Assembly: GCF_052050035.1 (NCBI RefSeq)
Contig: NZ_CP189881.1
Coordinates: forward strand, 1-64,000
Length of the DNA stretch: 64,000 nucleotides
Direction: 5' to 3'
DNA from: Symbiopectobacterium purcellii_A
Lineage (GTDB): Bacteria; Pseudomonadota; Gammaproteobacteria; Enterobacterales; Enterobacteriaceae
The notes below the pieces were generated by a model. The model saw only the letters and a list, made by a program, of their open reading frames with translations, was not told the DNA's origin and searched no databases. Below are positions 9,519 through 18,594 of the stretch, piece by piece. Both the position numbers and the translations under genes were made by a program. Position 1 is the stretch's first letter. The number at the start of each line of letters is the position of its first letter.

Positions 9519-9624
9519 AGATGTTTCCTTCTTAATGGCCCGCGCAACCGCTGGCAGGGATTTGATACACAGTCACAGTTCGCAGATACTCCATGTATCT
9601 CTGGCTTTTCAGAACGATTTGCTG

Positions 9625-12252
9625 TCAAAGGGTTATCCCCTCATGCTCCTGCAACCACTTTTCCAGCGAAGCCATTTCCGGACCGGACTTCTTCCAGGCC
9701 AATTCCCAGACGGCTTCGTGAATGGTTAATCCCTCTCGTCGACGGCGCTGCACAAACTCAAAGTCCGGTCCGTCTGACGAATACATTGCCCGGCTAAGCG
9801 GGTCGACAAACAGCCGGTGCCAGGACGTGAGGTGCTCCACCGACAGCATAAAACTGCTAAACCACTGGTCTTTTGCGTTGCCGAAACGGGCGATCATGTC
9901 ACGCTGCATCTGCGAATACTGGTCCGGATAAAGCTGGTTGTATTTGGCAAATTCTTTGGCTGACTGCTTGAGGATGATTTTGTACGACGAGTTGCCCCAG
10001 GCCGCCCGCGCCGCAGTGGAAGCGGTGTCCGAGTCGAAGTCGACGATGTTCTGGGTGATGGTGATGTATGAGCCCGAATGGCGGCGGGCGGTCCGGTACC
10101 CTTTTTCGATAAACTTCCCGACCTTCTCATTTTTGAAATCCAACAGGCGCCAGCCTTCATCAATGACATTGAGCTTTTTCAGGCTGCGTGGCGTGCGGTA
10201 CATGCGGTTTTCGATATAGAGAATGAGCGAGAACATCACGGCAACCAACAATGATGGTCGGTCTTCCAGTCCGCCCAGCTCCAGCACCACCATCCGCGAA
10301 TCATCCCTCAGCGACGGTTCATCGGAATTGAAGTAACTGCCGTACACGCCATCGCGGGTGTATTGAGTGAGCAATACCACCATTTCGTCCAGGCGACTGC
10401 GGAGGGTGGGTGAGCCGGCATACTCTTCGCTGTCGCGGGACATAATGAGGTAGTCCACCACGTCATCAATACGCGCCTGATTCTTCTTCGACAGCCAGGT
10501 GGCTTTTACCGCCTTAAGCAACAGCGCTTCATGAACCCCGTCCAGGCTGCCGTCGGGGCTGGCCATTACCGACAACTGGTCACGCAGGCGCTCGGCCATT
10601 TCATCAATGGTGTCGTCGGTGACGTTGGCAAACGGGTTGAATTTAAGGCTTTCGCCATCGAGGTACACACCACCCATGTTTTCGCACAGGGATTTGTAGC
10701 CATCGCCCATATCAAACACCACCGCAAACCCACCGGAGTCAATCACGCTGCGGATAAGCGGCTGGATAAGACCGGTTTTCCCGGCTCCTGACGTGCCGCA
10801 GACCGCCATATTGAAGTTGGTGTTGCCCATCCCCTTGCTGAACAGGTCAATAAACGCCAGCTGGTTGCGGTAGGTCGGTGCCAGCAGTCCAGAAGGGGCC
10901 AGCGGGCTGTCAGCCACCACCGGCAACAGGTTGGCCACGTTAAAGCTTTCGGCACGTTGCACGACGCCGGACGCTTTCAGCTGCTTAAACAGACCGCCAC
11001 CGGCGGTGAACGGCAGGTTAACCAGGAAATTACGCATCTGGTTAAAACGCGGGGGAATGAGCTCGAATCCGTTTTTACGGAAGCTGTTCAGCACGTCCTG
11101 TTCCACGTTAAGCGCGGTTTCTTGCTCATCCCGGCAGAAAACAGTGATGTTCAGGAAATAGCTCACCAGTGACGACTGGCCCGAGGCCAGCCGCTGACGC
11201 AGGTCACCCCATTCCTTCGCCTCCTGCACCACGCCCGGGAAGAATTTGGCGTAGCTATTTTTAGACTTTTTCTCCAGGTCGATAAACTTCAGGTTCGCCT
11301 CATTCTGGGACTTCACCTGGTCTTCTACCGACAGGACCAAGGTCAGAATAAACGGAGAGGAGATAGACAGCTCCGGACTCAGCAGGTTGCTATAGTTGTC
11401 GGCCGTATTCCACAGAAACGCCATCTCCGGGTTGCGGGTCAGCTGGAAGTTCATGATACGTGCCGCGCTGTTTTTCCCGTTCTCACGCAGGCCCAGCGTC
11501 ATGTGATCCGCTTTAACCTTCAGGTCAAAGCCGTCATCCACGCACTGATAGTTCAGATCCTTGAGCGGGTCGAGCTCACGTTCCTTGGTGTACAGCGCAT
11601 CCGGGTTGTGGTTCACCATTTCCGCCACGATGCGTATGAAGGCATCGGCATCCACGCCCCGGGTCACAATCTGTGCTCCCTGCAGGGATGCGCGGATGAT
11701 TTTGACCTGGTTCTCCAGCTCCATCACGCTGGCCTTGCTGCCCCGTTTGCGAGGAACGCAGCAGGAGAAATAGACGCGGTAATTACGCAGTGTCAGCGGC
11801 AGATTAAGATGTTCGGGCAGGGGAAAACCCTCTTCCGCTGCTCTCAGGTAATAGGCACGTGTGATGGCGTTGAATTTGTCGGCCTCTTCGCCGGTCCAGG
11901 ACAGTTCGCGCAGACCGTACTGGATGTCCTTCCCCACCAGAGGGCTGGACACCAGGTGGATGGCCAGCGGTACCTCCCGGGTCAGTTTGGTGCGCATCAG
12001 GTTTTCGAGTGACGAAACAATGGTCTCATTCGCGCCATTGATGGGCTGGGCTTCCAGCATAAAGCCCATCGTTTTGTCATTCATGAACAGCCCGGTTTGG
12101 GCGTCATAATCACGATATGGCAACAGCCGGCTGAACTGCGGGAAGTGCATCTGCCCGAGAATATCATTGGCTTTCGCTGAGTCATCGGGCATTTTCAGCG
12201 CGGTGACCAACGCATTGACCGTGCGCGTCACCGCGTCCATCGGGCTACTCAT
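9625..12252 (-). CDS. traC: TraC, VirB4-family ATPase of the F-type T4SS
   Basis: An 875-residue protein, the same length as I recall for F TraC, starting MSSPMDAVTRTVNALVTALK. The ATG at 12252 lies just after a GGGGGGAG stretch; a GTG seven codons upstream is possible but less conserved. TraC is a peripheral inner-membrane ATPase that powers pilus assembly. Walker A is GTSGAGKTGL near residue 487 and Walker B is VIDEGWRLL near residue 697. It overlaps the end of the small gene upstream by eight bases. A gap of about 100 bases separates it from the frameshifted gene downstream. Confidence 0.96.
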   Translation of the reverse strand: MSSPMDAVTRTVNALVTALKMPDDSAKANDILGQMHFPQFSRLLPYRDYDAQTGLFMNDKTMGFMLEAQPINGANETIVSSLENLMRTKLTREVPLAIHLVSSPLVGKDIQYGLRELSWTGEEADKFNAITRAYYLRAAEEGFPLPEHLNLPLTLRNYRVYFSCCVPRKRGSKASVMELENQVKIIRASLQGAQIVTRGVDADAFIRIVAEMVNHNPDALYTKERELDPLKDLNYQCVDDGFDLKVKADHMTLGLRENGKNSAARIMNFQLTRNPEMAFLWNTADNYSNLLSPELSISSPFILTLVLSVEDQVKSQNEANLKFIDLEKKSKNSYAKFFPGVVQEAKEWGDLRQRLASGQSSLVSYFLNITVFCRDEQETALNVEQDVLNSFRKNGFELIPPRFNQMRNFLVNLPFTAGGGLFKQLKASGVVQRAESFNVANLLPVVADSPLAPSGLLAPTYRNQLAFIDLFSKGMGNTNFNMAVCGTSGAGKTGLIQPLIRSVIDSGGFAVVFDMGDGYKSLCENMGGVYLDGESLKFNPFANVTDDTIDEMAERLRDQLSVMASPDGSLDGVHEALLLKAVKATWLSKKNQARIDDVVDYLIMSRDSEEYAGSPTLRSRLDEMVVLLTQYTRDGVYGSYFNSDEPSLRDDSRMVVLELGGLEDRPSLLVAVMFSLILYIENRMYRTPRSLKKLNVIDEGWRLLDFKNEKVGKFIEKGYRTARRHSGSYITITQNIVDFDSDTASTAARAAWGNSSYKIILKQSAKEFAKYNQLYPDQYSQMQRDMIARFGNAKDQWFSSFMLSVEHLTSWHRLFVDPLSRAMYSSDGPDFEFVQRRRREGLTIHEAVWELAWKKSGPEMASLEKWLQEHEGITL

Positions 12253-12661
12253 GGCTCCCCCCTGGATGGTCACCCTTCGCAGAGGTCGATGCCGCCAACG
12301 ACGATGGGCGCGCGCTCAGGCAAACATACGGGCGGTGCCCAATAATGAAGGCCATCCCCGCAAAGAGCACCGCGAACAGCACCCATAGCGCCTGCAGCAC
12401 GCGTAGTGAGCCGTCAATGTGCGCCGCATAGCCCTCCGCGTTGGTCAGTACCGTATCGCGGCAAACATGCGTGGGTACGGCCCCAATGAAGTCAGTACCC
12501 GCCTTACCGCTGTACTGTTCTTTAAGCTGGCTGACATCAGCGTGCGCCAGAAACACCCGCACAACCTCAACACCTATAGCCGTTTTGCCACACCCCAGCT
12601 CTTCCTGACTTTCAGCCAGCACCACGAAATTTCCTGACTCACCCGACTTATTCGCTTTCAT
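12245..12661 (-). CDS. Unknown small protein with one membrane segment, between traV and traC
   Basis: A 138-residue protein starting MKANKSGESGNFVVLAESQE. A strong AAGGAGA ribosome site sits eight bases before the ATG, and the stop overlaps the traC start by eight bases, so it is almost certainly translated. The first 95 residues are soluble with three cysteines; one strong membrane helix lies at about residues 88-110 (LQALWVLFAVLFAGMAFII), followed by a short basic tail. F has traR and several small orfs in this place, but I do not see similarity to TraR (no zinc-finger motif). Function unknown; probably an accessory inner-membrane transfer protein. Confidence 0.75.
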   Translation of the reverse strand: MKANKSGESGNFVVLAESQEELGCGKTAIGVEVVRVFLAHADVSQLKEQYSGKAGTDFIGAVPTHVCRDTVLTNAEGYAAHIDGSLRVLQALWVLFAVLFAGMAFIIGHRPYVCLSARPSSLAASTSAKGDHPGGSHE

Positions 12662-12769
12662 TCGACGGTCTCCTTATCTGGATCTGGCCTGGTGCAGCAT
12701 GCATCTCAGGACACGCTACCGCCCATCCCTTTTCACGTTTCAGGGCACGCGTGATAGAACCGGATGTTG

Positions 12770-12791
12770 AAAAAGCCCCCTTTACAGGGGG
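12770..12791 (-). terminator. Intrinsic terminator or attenuator after traV
   Basis: Read on the minus strand, a CCCCCT stem, a four-base loop and AGGGGG are followed at once by CTTTTTC. The hairpin begins seven bases after the traV stop and lies inside the transfer operon, so it would reduce transcription of everything downstream of traV. Confidence 0.75.
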
Positions 12792-12797
12792 AATACG

Positions 12798-13340
12798 TTA
12801 GTGAACGCGCGGTTGTCCCCACGCTGACGGTTTAACAACAAAAAACACCCGGGTCGGCTGGTGATAGACGTCCTGCGTATCGATATAGGGCGCAATCCAC
12901 AGCCCTGCGGTCTTTTCGCCCACACGCAATGGTCGAGGGTCGACAATCATGTCGTAAGTCGATACCGACACCGGTAGTGGGTGATAACTGGCGGTCACAG
13001 CGGGCGGCATTGTCACTGCCACACTGCGGGTAAACGGCGCATTCTGACGCGGCGTGCCAACGGACGTCGTAGCGATCGTCGTTATCGGAGCAGTCGGTAT
13101 TGCCAGTGGCTGCGCAGAGACTGTGCGGAAGTCGCCTTCAGCCAGTCGAGGCAACGCGGCCACATCCGGCTTTACGCCATTCCCCTCTTCCAGCCGTTTT
13201 GCTTTTTCATTTGCCTGTTCGATGGTCATACAGGTATCTGACGTGGTGGCATTGCATTCAAAGTCGCTGGACGTCCCGGCACAGCCTGACAAGGTCAGGA
13301 TGCTGCCCAGGGTCAATGTGAGTAGCGGTATCTTGTTCAT
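12798..13340 (-). CDS. traV: TraV, outer-membrane lipoprotein of the T4SS core
   Basis: A 180-residue lipoprotein: the signal peptide ends in the lipobox LSGC with the lipidated cysteine at residue 20. Two more cysteines follow (FECNATTSDTC), as in F TraV. TraV anchors the TraB/TraK core complex to the outer membrane. The gene follows traB by 21 bases and is followed by the hairpin at 12770-12791. Length, lipobox and position all agree with the family. Confidence 0.92.
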   Translation of the reverse strand: MNKIPLLTLTLGSILTLSGCAGTSSDFECNATTSDTCMTIEQANEKAKRLEEGNGVKPDVAALPRLAEGDFRTVSAQPLAIPTAPITTIATTSVGTPRQNAPFTRSVAVTMPPAVTASYHPLPVSVSTYDMIVDPRPLRVGEKTAGLWIAPYIDTQDVYHQPTRVFFVVKPSAWGQPRVH

Positions 13341-13361
13341 GTACGGTTCCTCTGCGCGTGA

Positions 13362-14756
13362 TTACTGTGCCCTGGTGCCGGGCATAAACTGGTTCGGGTT
13401 AACTTTCCCCAACTGCTGTAGCATCTGGTCGGTGTTAAAGCCGTTCATGTTGTTGGGCAGGGATGGCTGTGGCACTGGACTACTGCCTTCACCCTCTGTT
13501 TTTGGCTGGGAAGCCGCTTGCGCCAGCTCTTCAATGGTTCTCAGCTGGAAGCCGTCCTGGAAGACCACCGTGACCTCATTACCCGCCCCGATAGGTATTA
13601 CCGGGTGGTACTGCTCCGCGCGTTTGATGTAATAGTCACCCAACGTCTGAGCGGCTTTCGATGCCCCTCCGCCGATGCCCATTTTCAAAACATCCCCGGC
13701 CCCGATCGACGCGGTTGCCCCCAGACCCACTGCCGGTTGAGAGGCGGTTTGCGCCCCCTGCCCGATACCGTCAACGAAGCCGGCGCCCCAGGCCCAACCG
13801 AGGATTTTTCCGTTGCGCATTACCACTTCGCCCTTGATGCCATTTTTGCCCATAAAGCTCACATGCCCGGCAATCGGCTGGTCGATGGTGACGCCGTGTT
13901 TCAGGCAACTGATGTTGCGGGTGCGAACGATGGCCCGCTCACTGGAAACGTCGCCCCAGGCTTCCAGGCCGACAAAACAGCCGGTCAGGTCGTAGGTTTT
14001 GCTGTTGGGCATCTCAACCCGCCCGGTCAGACGCACCTGCATCGGCACCGTGGATTCATTCCCGGTGACGGACGCATTGGCATCTGCCCCTTCAATCAGC
14101 ATCGATTTGGCAAAACTGCCAGAAGGGATATACGGCAGCGAGGGGCCTTTGTTCCCGTCGCCATAGCTGAACGTTTTACGTCGCACCTGATTTGGCACCG
14201 GGATGGACTGATAACTCACCTGCGGGGGTGGCGTCACGCCATTACCAGGATAGAAAGCCGTCGGCGGGGGTACCGCGCCCCTGCCCTGCGGCGGGAAACC
14301 CACGGGCTGCGGCTCACCTTCCGGTCCTGGTGGTGGTGATGGTGGCTGCGGTGCCGGTTCGCCCGAGCCGGTGACTGGTCTCGCCCCCAGTGCACTCACC
14401 TGTGCGGCCAACGCCGCGTTATCCCCGTTGAGTTTATCAATCTGGCGCTGATAGTCCGCCTGCCCCTTACTGAGCAACTCCATCTCACGACGCATCGCGT
14501 CGTACTGTTTCTGCATGCCAGCGGCGGTCGCCTGCATTTCGGTCGTCGCATGCTGCTGCACCTTCTGGTCAAAGGTACTGTCCACCACGCCAGTCATGTC
14601 CGGGGCCGGCTCGTCAGTCGCGTGCGCTGCTTCGCTTCCCTCGTAACGGGCCTCCGCCAGATACCAGCCACCGCCCCCGACCACGCCGAGGGTGGCCAAC
14701 ACAATCCCAAGCCAGATAAACTGCTTACGTTTTACGACTGCATTAATACTGGCCAT
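13362..14756 (-). CDS. traB: TraB, VirB10-like core-complex protein
   Basis: A 464-residue protein from MASINAVVKRKQFIWLGIVL. A 14-codon in-frame extension into traK was rejected. One N-terminal membrane helix (about residues 12-32) is followed by a coiled coil (about 65-120), a proline-rich linker (about 135-200) and the C-terminal TrbI/VirB10-type beta-barrel domain (about 200-400). TraB spans the periplasm and joins the TraC/TraL side to TraK and TraV. It overlaps the end of traK by 14 bases. Confidence 0.95.
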   Translation of the reverse strand: MASINAVVKRKQFIWLGIVLATLGVVGGGGWYLAEARYEGSEAAHATDEPAPDMTGVVDSTFDQKVQQHATTEMQATAAGMQKQYDAMRREMELLSKGQADYQRQIDKLNGDNAALAAQVSALGARPVTGSGEPAPQPPSPPPGPEGEPQPVGFPPQGRGAVPPPTAFYPGNGVTPPPQVSYQSIPVPNQVRRKTFSYGDGNKGPSLPYIPSGSFAKSMLIEGADANASVTGNESTVPMQVRLTGRVEMPNSKTYDLTGCFVGLEAWGDVSSERAIVRTRNISCLKHGVTIDQPIAGHVSFMGKNGIKGEVVMRNGKILGWAWGAGFVDGIGQGAQTASQPAVGLGATASIGAGDVLKMGIGGGASKAAQTLGDYYIKRAEQYHPVIPIGAGNEVTVVFQDGFQLRTIEELAQAASQPKTEGEGSSPVPQPSLPNNMNGFNTDQMLQQLGKVNPNQFMPGTRAQ

Positions 14757-15486
14757 CCACTGCCCCTCCGCCGCTGATGATGAAGACCTGCAGTGCACCG
14801 CCCGCCATCATCTGACGTGCAGACTCGGCGAACAGCACCCCCCGGATACCCCGCTGCCAGAAATCACTCTCTGCCAGACTGCGGGCACCGGCGGAGCTGT
14901 TGGTGATGCAATAGCTGACTACCTTCAAATGGTTGCCCACCCAGACACGCTCAGCACGGGCAACCAGGCCTGCAGGGGCGATCAGCCGTTCGTTCGTCAC
15001 CGGAATACTCTGCCAACCGGACGGCAGTTTCCCGCCGAGCAGATGTTGACTCAGCGACACCAGCATGGATTCATACGGGGAAGATTCTTCCCAGGTGCGC
15101 GCCGCGTCACCGGTACCGGAGAGTTCACTGACCAGACGTATCGTCCGGCCCACACCCGCACGCGGCACCGCCTGCACGGAGAAATTCAGGCCGCGTTCCG
15201 TTTCGAGAATGAAGGTGAACGGTTTTTTGTTGAGGGTGCTGACGATGACGCCGCCACTGGCGGTCTGCTCCTGCCGGGTCAGTTCACCGTCGAGGCTAGT
15301 TAGTGCTGTCACGCGGTCGCCCGCCACGGTAAACAGATTGGGGTCAGTGTTACTGACAGCGATACTCGCTTGCCCCCCGTTCGCCAGCGGCACGACGGTA
15401 GCGGACACCGCCGCCGGGGCTGCCGCTGTATGCCCGGTCACCAGCATCAGCAATGCAGTCAGCGTAATACGGCTATTTTTGTTCAT
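14743..15486 (-). CDS. traK: TraK, VirB9-like core-complex protein
   Basis: A 247-residue secreted protein from MNKNSRITLTALLMLVTGHT. The upstream in-frame extension lies in traE and was rejected. After the signal peptide comes the TraK_N beta domain (VVPLANGGQASIAVSN) and the C-terminal part that binds TraB. TraK forms the outer-membrane ring with TraV and TraB. It overlaps traE by 14 bases and traB by 14, an arrangement typical of the F traEKB block. Confidence 0.95.
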   Translation of the reverse strand: MNKNSRITLTALLMLVTGHTAAAPAAVSATVVPLANGGQASIAVSNTDPNLFTVAGDRVTALTSLDGELTRQEQTASGGVIVSTLNKKPFTFILETERGLNFSVQAVPRAGVGRTIRLVSELSGTGDAARTWEESSPYESMLVSLSQHLLGGKLPSGWQSIPVTNERLIAPAGLVARAERVWVGNHLKVVSYCITNSSAGARSLAESDFWQRGIRGVLFAESARQMMAGGALQVFIISGGGAVDGQY

Positions 15487-16039
15487 CGCTAATTTCTCCG
15501 AAGTGAACCAGCCAGCTAACCCCATCCTGACGTTCGAACTGCAAAACGTACTGCTTCAGCTCGGGGTAAGGTTTGGAATCGCCAATCCAGGTCTTCAACT
15601 GTCCGCGAACGTCAACGCGGCTGCTGAACGGATACACCTTCACGCTGGTCATGTAGAAGGCCGAGTTAACGTTGTTGTCCTTGATCCGCGTGGCATCTTC
15701 TGCCAGTTTGATTTTTAACGCGTTCTGGGACGCCGGACGAACATACATCAGCAGTTGTTCGTGTGAGGCATCCACGGTTTCTGGCGTGACGTTGACGCGC
15801 AAGGCAATGAGCGAGAGGGCCATCTGTTGCAGGTACGACGCATCGGCCTGATTCTGTGATACGGCGAACGGTGCGTTGTAGAGCATCGGCGTAACCGCCA
15901 CCTTTTGTTCGTTCTGCAGGCGATAGTTATTAATCCCCTGAATGACGTTGGTACTGAGGCTCAGCAGCAATAGTGTCCCCAGCGAGAGAAACCCGATGGC
16001 GATAACGCGCTGTGTACTGAGGCGTGCTCCATGATCCAT
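15473..16039 (-). CDS. traE: TraE, VirB5/VirB8-like pilus assembly protein
   Basis: A 188-residue protein, the length I recall for F TraE, from MDHGARLSTQRVIAIGFLSL. Extensions upstream overlap traL and were rejected. One N-terminal membrane anchor (about residues 11-32) is followed by a periplasmic domain ending ISDEQK. TraE is needed for pilus assembly. It starts 14 bases after traL and overlaps traK. Confidence 0.94.
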   Translation of the reverse strand: MDHGARLSTQRVIAIGFLSLGTLLLLSLSTNVIQGINNYRLQNEQKVAVTPMLYNAPFAVSQNQADASYLQQMALSLIALRVNVTPETVDASHEQLLMYVRPASQNALKIKLAEDATRIKDNNVNSAFYMTSVKVYPFSSRVDVRGQLKTWIGDSKPYPELKQYVLQFERQDGVSWLVHFGEISDEQK

Positions 16040-16053
16040 CTGAATAATCCTGT

Positions 16054-16359
16054 CTATTTTATCCACTGCCGATAGCAGGAGTCCGGTACGTCGTGGAAAA
16101 TGCCCCTCAACAGGGAAGTCGGCATATACCAGTACACCAGGTCCCGCAGCCATGTGCTGCCACGCCCTTTCTTCAGTTTTTTAATGACCAGATATGCCAG
16201 TACGCCCGCGACAATCCCCAAAAGGTAATGCTGCGACCAGATCCCCCACCCCAGGCAAATAATGGCCGGAATGAGTTCGTCCACAGGCAGACCAAACCAG
16301 CGCCCCTGATTGGTGAGCGTTTCGGGAAATCGGTATTTTTTGAGAGATTCGTCTGCCAT
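16054..16359 (-). CDS. traL: TraL, VirB3-like inner-membrane protein
   Basis: A 101-residue protein with two adjacent membrane segments (about residues 28-62) and the family pattern KYRFPETLTNQGRWFGLPVD at the N-terminus. TraL corresponds to VirB3 and works with TraC in pilus assembly. About 150 bases without a gene separate it from traA; I see no gene there. Confidence 0.93.
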   Translation of the reverse strand: MADESLKKYRFPETLTNQGRWFGLPVDELIPAIICLGWGIWSQHYLLGIVAGVLAYLVIKKLKKGRGSTWLRDLVYWYMPTSLLRGIFHDVPDSCYRQWIK

Positions 16360-16508
16360 TTAAATAGCCCTCCGGGTAACTGGCGGGCAGCCGCGAAATA
16401 TCTGCCAACCAGAATTCAGGCAAAGCAATCCCATGAACGCGAATAAACGCATTCGAAATTAAATAAAATTAATAATCAGGGACGCTTTCTATTTCCGCTA
16501 ACGCGGAA

Positions 16509-16865
16509 TTAATACCCGGCGACAGACATACCGATGGCGACAAACACCGACAGAATGGCGAAGCCGGCAAGAAACTTGAGGTTCTTGGTGGTCATATACA
16601 TCACCGCCCCGACCAGCACCTCAGCCAAGATGACCCATTTAACCACGCTTGATCCGGACCCAAAGGTGCTCTTAACGGTACCGTCGCCGCTTGCCATTAG
16701 ATCTTTACCGGCTCCGGCTGCCATCACCGTTTCTGGGAAGAAAGCCGCCACCGCGGCAATCGGCAGAGCGAACTTCAGCGTTTTGAGAAGACCGACTTTA
16801 CTGAATTTCTTTTTAGCAGGTGCTGCGGGTACTGCTTCAATAACAGACACATCATTCATTTTCAT
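16509..16865 (-). CDS. traA: TraA, F-type propilin
   Basis: A 118-residue propilin. A long basic leader ends in ETVMA; cleavage after residue 49 would give a mature pilin of 69 residues beginning AGAGKDLMASGDGTVKSTFG, close to the 70 residues of F pilin. Two hydrophobic helices flank the basic TTKNLK loop. TraQ, encoded in this operon, is the expected insertion chaperone. Two starts are possible (MKMND or MNDVS, two codons apart); AAAGGA is better spaced for the second. The first is used here. Confidence 0.96.
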   Translation of the reverse strand: MKMNDVSVIEAVPAAPAKKKFSKVGLLKTLKFALPIAAVAAFFPETVMAAGAGKDLMASGDGTVKSTFGSGSSVVKWVILAEVLVGAVMYMTTKNLKFLAGFAILSVFVAIGMSVAGY

Positions 16866-16913
16866 TATTCCTTTAATTACACGGACAGGTTTGTAGAACT
16901 TAAATAGTGAAAA

Positions 16914-17159
16914 CTACTTTACAGATTTTGAATCAAGATTGTTTTGTATTACCTCTGTTAACTCAGCATTATAAAAATCGGGGAAGCGCTCTAAATGATC
17001 TTTGAGTCTCACAGTCAGTTCATTAGACTTACTTCTTCCACTCCTATTTTTAGCTTTGATTAATCTTTCGTTAGTTGAATCATCTAAACGTACAAAAACA
17101 GCCTTACCTGGAGCAGAACGGCTATCACTCTGTCTCACAAGATTCTCCTTACTATGCAA
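16914..17159 (-). CDS. traY: TraY, oriT and operon-promoter binding protein (single RHH)
   Basis: An 81-residue ribbon-helix-helix protein. The strand FVRLDDSTNERLIKAKNRSG and the following RSKSNELTVRLKDHLERFP match the short, single-domain TraY proteins of R100-like plasmids rather than the tandem F TraY. TraY is part of the relaxosome and activates the operon promoter. It is the first gene of the transfer operon, 48 bases before traA, and diverges from the XRE-like regulator. Confidence 0.92.
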   Translation of the reverse strand: MHSKENLVRQSDSRSAPGKAVFVRLDDSTNERLIKAKNRSGRSKSNELTVRLKDHLERFPDFYNAELTEVIQNNLDSKSVK

Positions 17160-17449
17160 TAAAATATTGACGATCTAGTAGCAAACCATTATCGGCCCCG
17201 AATAGCAAACCAAAATAAATTTTTTTCACTACAAAACAAACACTTGCATATATAAAAGCAAGACCAAGAAATTCTAGGCGAAAACAAACACGTGGATACT
17301 TTGGTAAAGTTCATCACATATAGATGTGAACCTGCTCCACATGGAGTGAGCTCACTATGTATAGTTATCCAACTTATGTATACTTTACATCTGCAATGTT
17401 AACTAGAATACACATTCACAAATATATACTATACTATAAGGATAGTATA
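17160..17449. promoter_or_regulatory. Divergent control region between traY and the XRE-like regulator
   Basis: An AT-rich 290-base intergenic region. Visible elements are a direct repeat TAGCAAACCA at 17179-17188 and 17203-17212; a palindrome TCACATATAGATGTGA at 17314-17329, which extends imperfectly to 17309-17331; and a perfect 12-base palindrome AGTGAGCTCACT at 17345-17356. TGTGA followed by N6 and TCCACA at about 17325-17341 resembles a degraded CRP site. These are candidate operators for the regulator or for host factors; none is proven. Confidence 0.5.
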
Positions 17450-18100
17450 ATGCAAGAAAAGTATATTAAATTATACAAAGAAAACGATATGTCATTGAAA
17501 AATATAGGTAATAAACTAGCTTCATTAATGAAGAGAGATAATATTGACGCACAGACACTTAGTGATAAAACAGGAATTGGTATTGCCACAATAAAAAACA
17601 TAAGACGCGGCGTAGGAAACCCAACAATTTCAACACTTTACACTATAACTGAGTATTTTAAAATCAGCATTGGGGACCTGACTGAAGGCACCACTTCAAC
17701 TACAATTAGTGAAACAAAAACAGCAACAATGCCACTGATAAAGTACAACGAAATTGAGCGATTTTTATCCACCAAAACTGCTTATATAGAAAGCTATACA
17801 ACAGAAGTTGATGATACATCAGATGATTCACTGTTTGCTTTCGAAATTACTAATAGTGCATTTTCTCCAGAGCTTGAAAGAGCATCTATTTGTATTGTGT
17901 CGACCAATGAAAGTGCCAATGACGGAGATATGGTTTTGCTCAAGATACAAGGTTACCCAATAGCACTGAGAAGAGCTTATGTTGGCGAAGCAGGAATGAT
18001 TTTCTGCAATATTTCTTTAGAAAATGAAATATCTCCAGTATCCTATACACAATATGAAATAGTAGGTGTCTTATTAAAGGTTATAAAGAGACTAAGATAA
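17450..18100 (+). CDS. XRE helix-turn-helix regulator with S24/LexA-like C-terminal domain
   Basis: A 216-residue protein starting MQEKYIKLYKENDMSLKNIG, after AAGGA with seven bases spacing. The XRE helix-turn-helix lies at about residues 16-75 (LSDKTGIGIATIKNIRRG), and a LexA/C2-repressor-like domain at about 95-215. In S24 proteins a Ser and a Lys do self-cleavage; the Ser region here reads NSAFSPE and the Lys position appears to be Arg (PIALRRAYV), so self-cleavage is doubtful. It reads away from traY and overlaps the next gene by one base. It sits where F has traJ and may take over control of the traY promoter. AT-rich, unlike the tra genes. Confidence 0.8.
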   Translation: MQEKYIKLYKENDMSLKNIGNKLASLMKRDNIDAQTLSDKTGIGIATIKNIRRGVGNPTISTLYTITEYFKISIGDLTEGTTSTTISETKTATMPLIKYNEIERFLSTKTAYIESYTTEVDDTSDDSLFAFEITNSAFSPELERASICIVSTNESANDGDMVLLKIQGYPIALRRAYVGEAGMIFCNISLENEISPVSYTQYEIVGVLLKVIKRLR

Positions 18101-18594
18101 TGAAAATATTGAAAAAGTGGTGGTACTCCGTAGAAAAGGTATTCTCTCCTCCCTATATATATACTTTGGATAAAGATCTGACTAAAAAAAACAGTAATCA
18201 ATGGTATTTCAAGGAGTTTGGCACACACACATACGTTAAAAAAACTTGGGAGCAGATGTTACGTTCTAACTTCTTAAGTAAAGTTAAGCCTGATGACATA
18301 TCATATATATCATATATAGAGGCACACAAGGTGATGACATCTTCGGTGTATCATATATCGGAAGAAAAAAGAGGGGGGTTTTATAACCTCAAAAGTGAAA
18401 TAAAGAACGAGCCCATTTCGATTCACGAACACGACTTCATAAAAAATAGAGAGTTAATATCCAAAACAGATCCATTTGATATTCTACAGATAGCATATAA
18501 GGCCGGAGTAATGAGAGGAAAAAACTTATCTAGCAGCATAGTTAAACAGGAGGCACATGCTAAAAAAACGCCTCCTCTGCGGATTGTCAAATGA
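18100..18594 (+). CDS. Unknown 164-residue protein, coupled to the regulator
   Basis: It starts MKILKKWWYSVEKVFSPPYI; its ATG shares one base with the regulator's TAA, so the two are translationally coupled. The protein is soluble, basic and aromatic-rich at the N-terminus, with no membrane segment or motif I recognise. Its 3' end overlaps the convergent metallophosphoesterase gene by eight bases and contains the inverted repeat AGGAGGC...GCCTCCT at 18548-18576, which may act as a terminator. A role in regulator function or transfer control is inferred only from coupling. Confidence 0.65.
   Translation: MKILKKWWYSVEKVFSPPYIYTLDKDLTKKNSNQWYFKEFGTHTYVKKTWEQMLRSNFLSKVKPDDISYISYIEAHKVMTSSVYHISEEKRGGFYNLKSEIKNEPISIHEHDFIKNRELISKTDPFDILQIAYKAGVMRGKNLSSSIVKQEAHAKKTPPLRIVK

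Noticed and set aside
17325..17341. Functional CRP site near traY
   Set aside because: The right half-site is TCCACA rather than TCACA; too weak to list as a site by itself.
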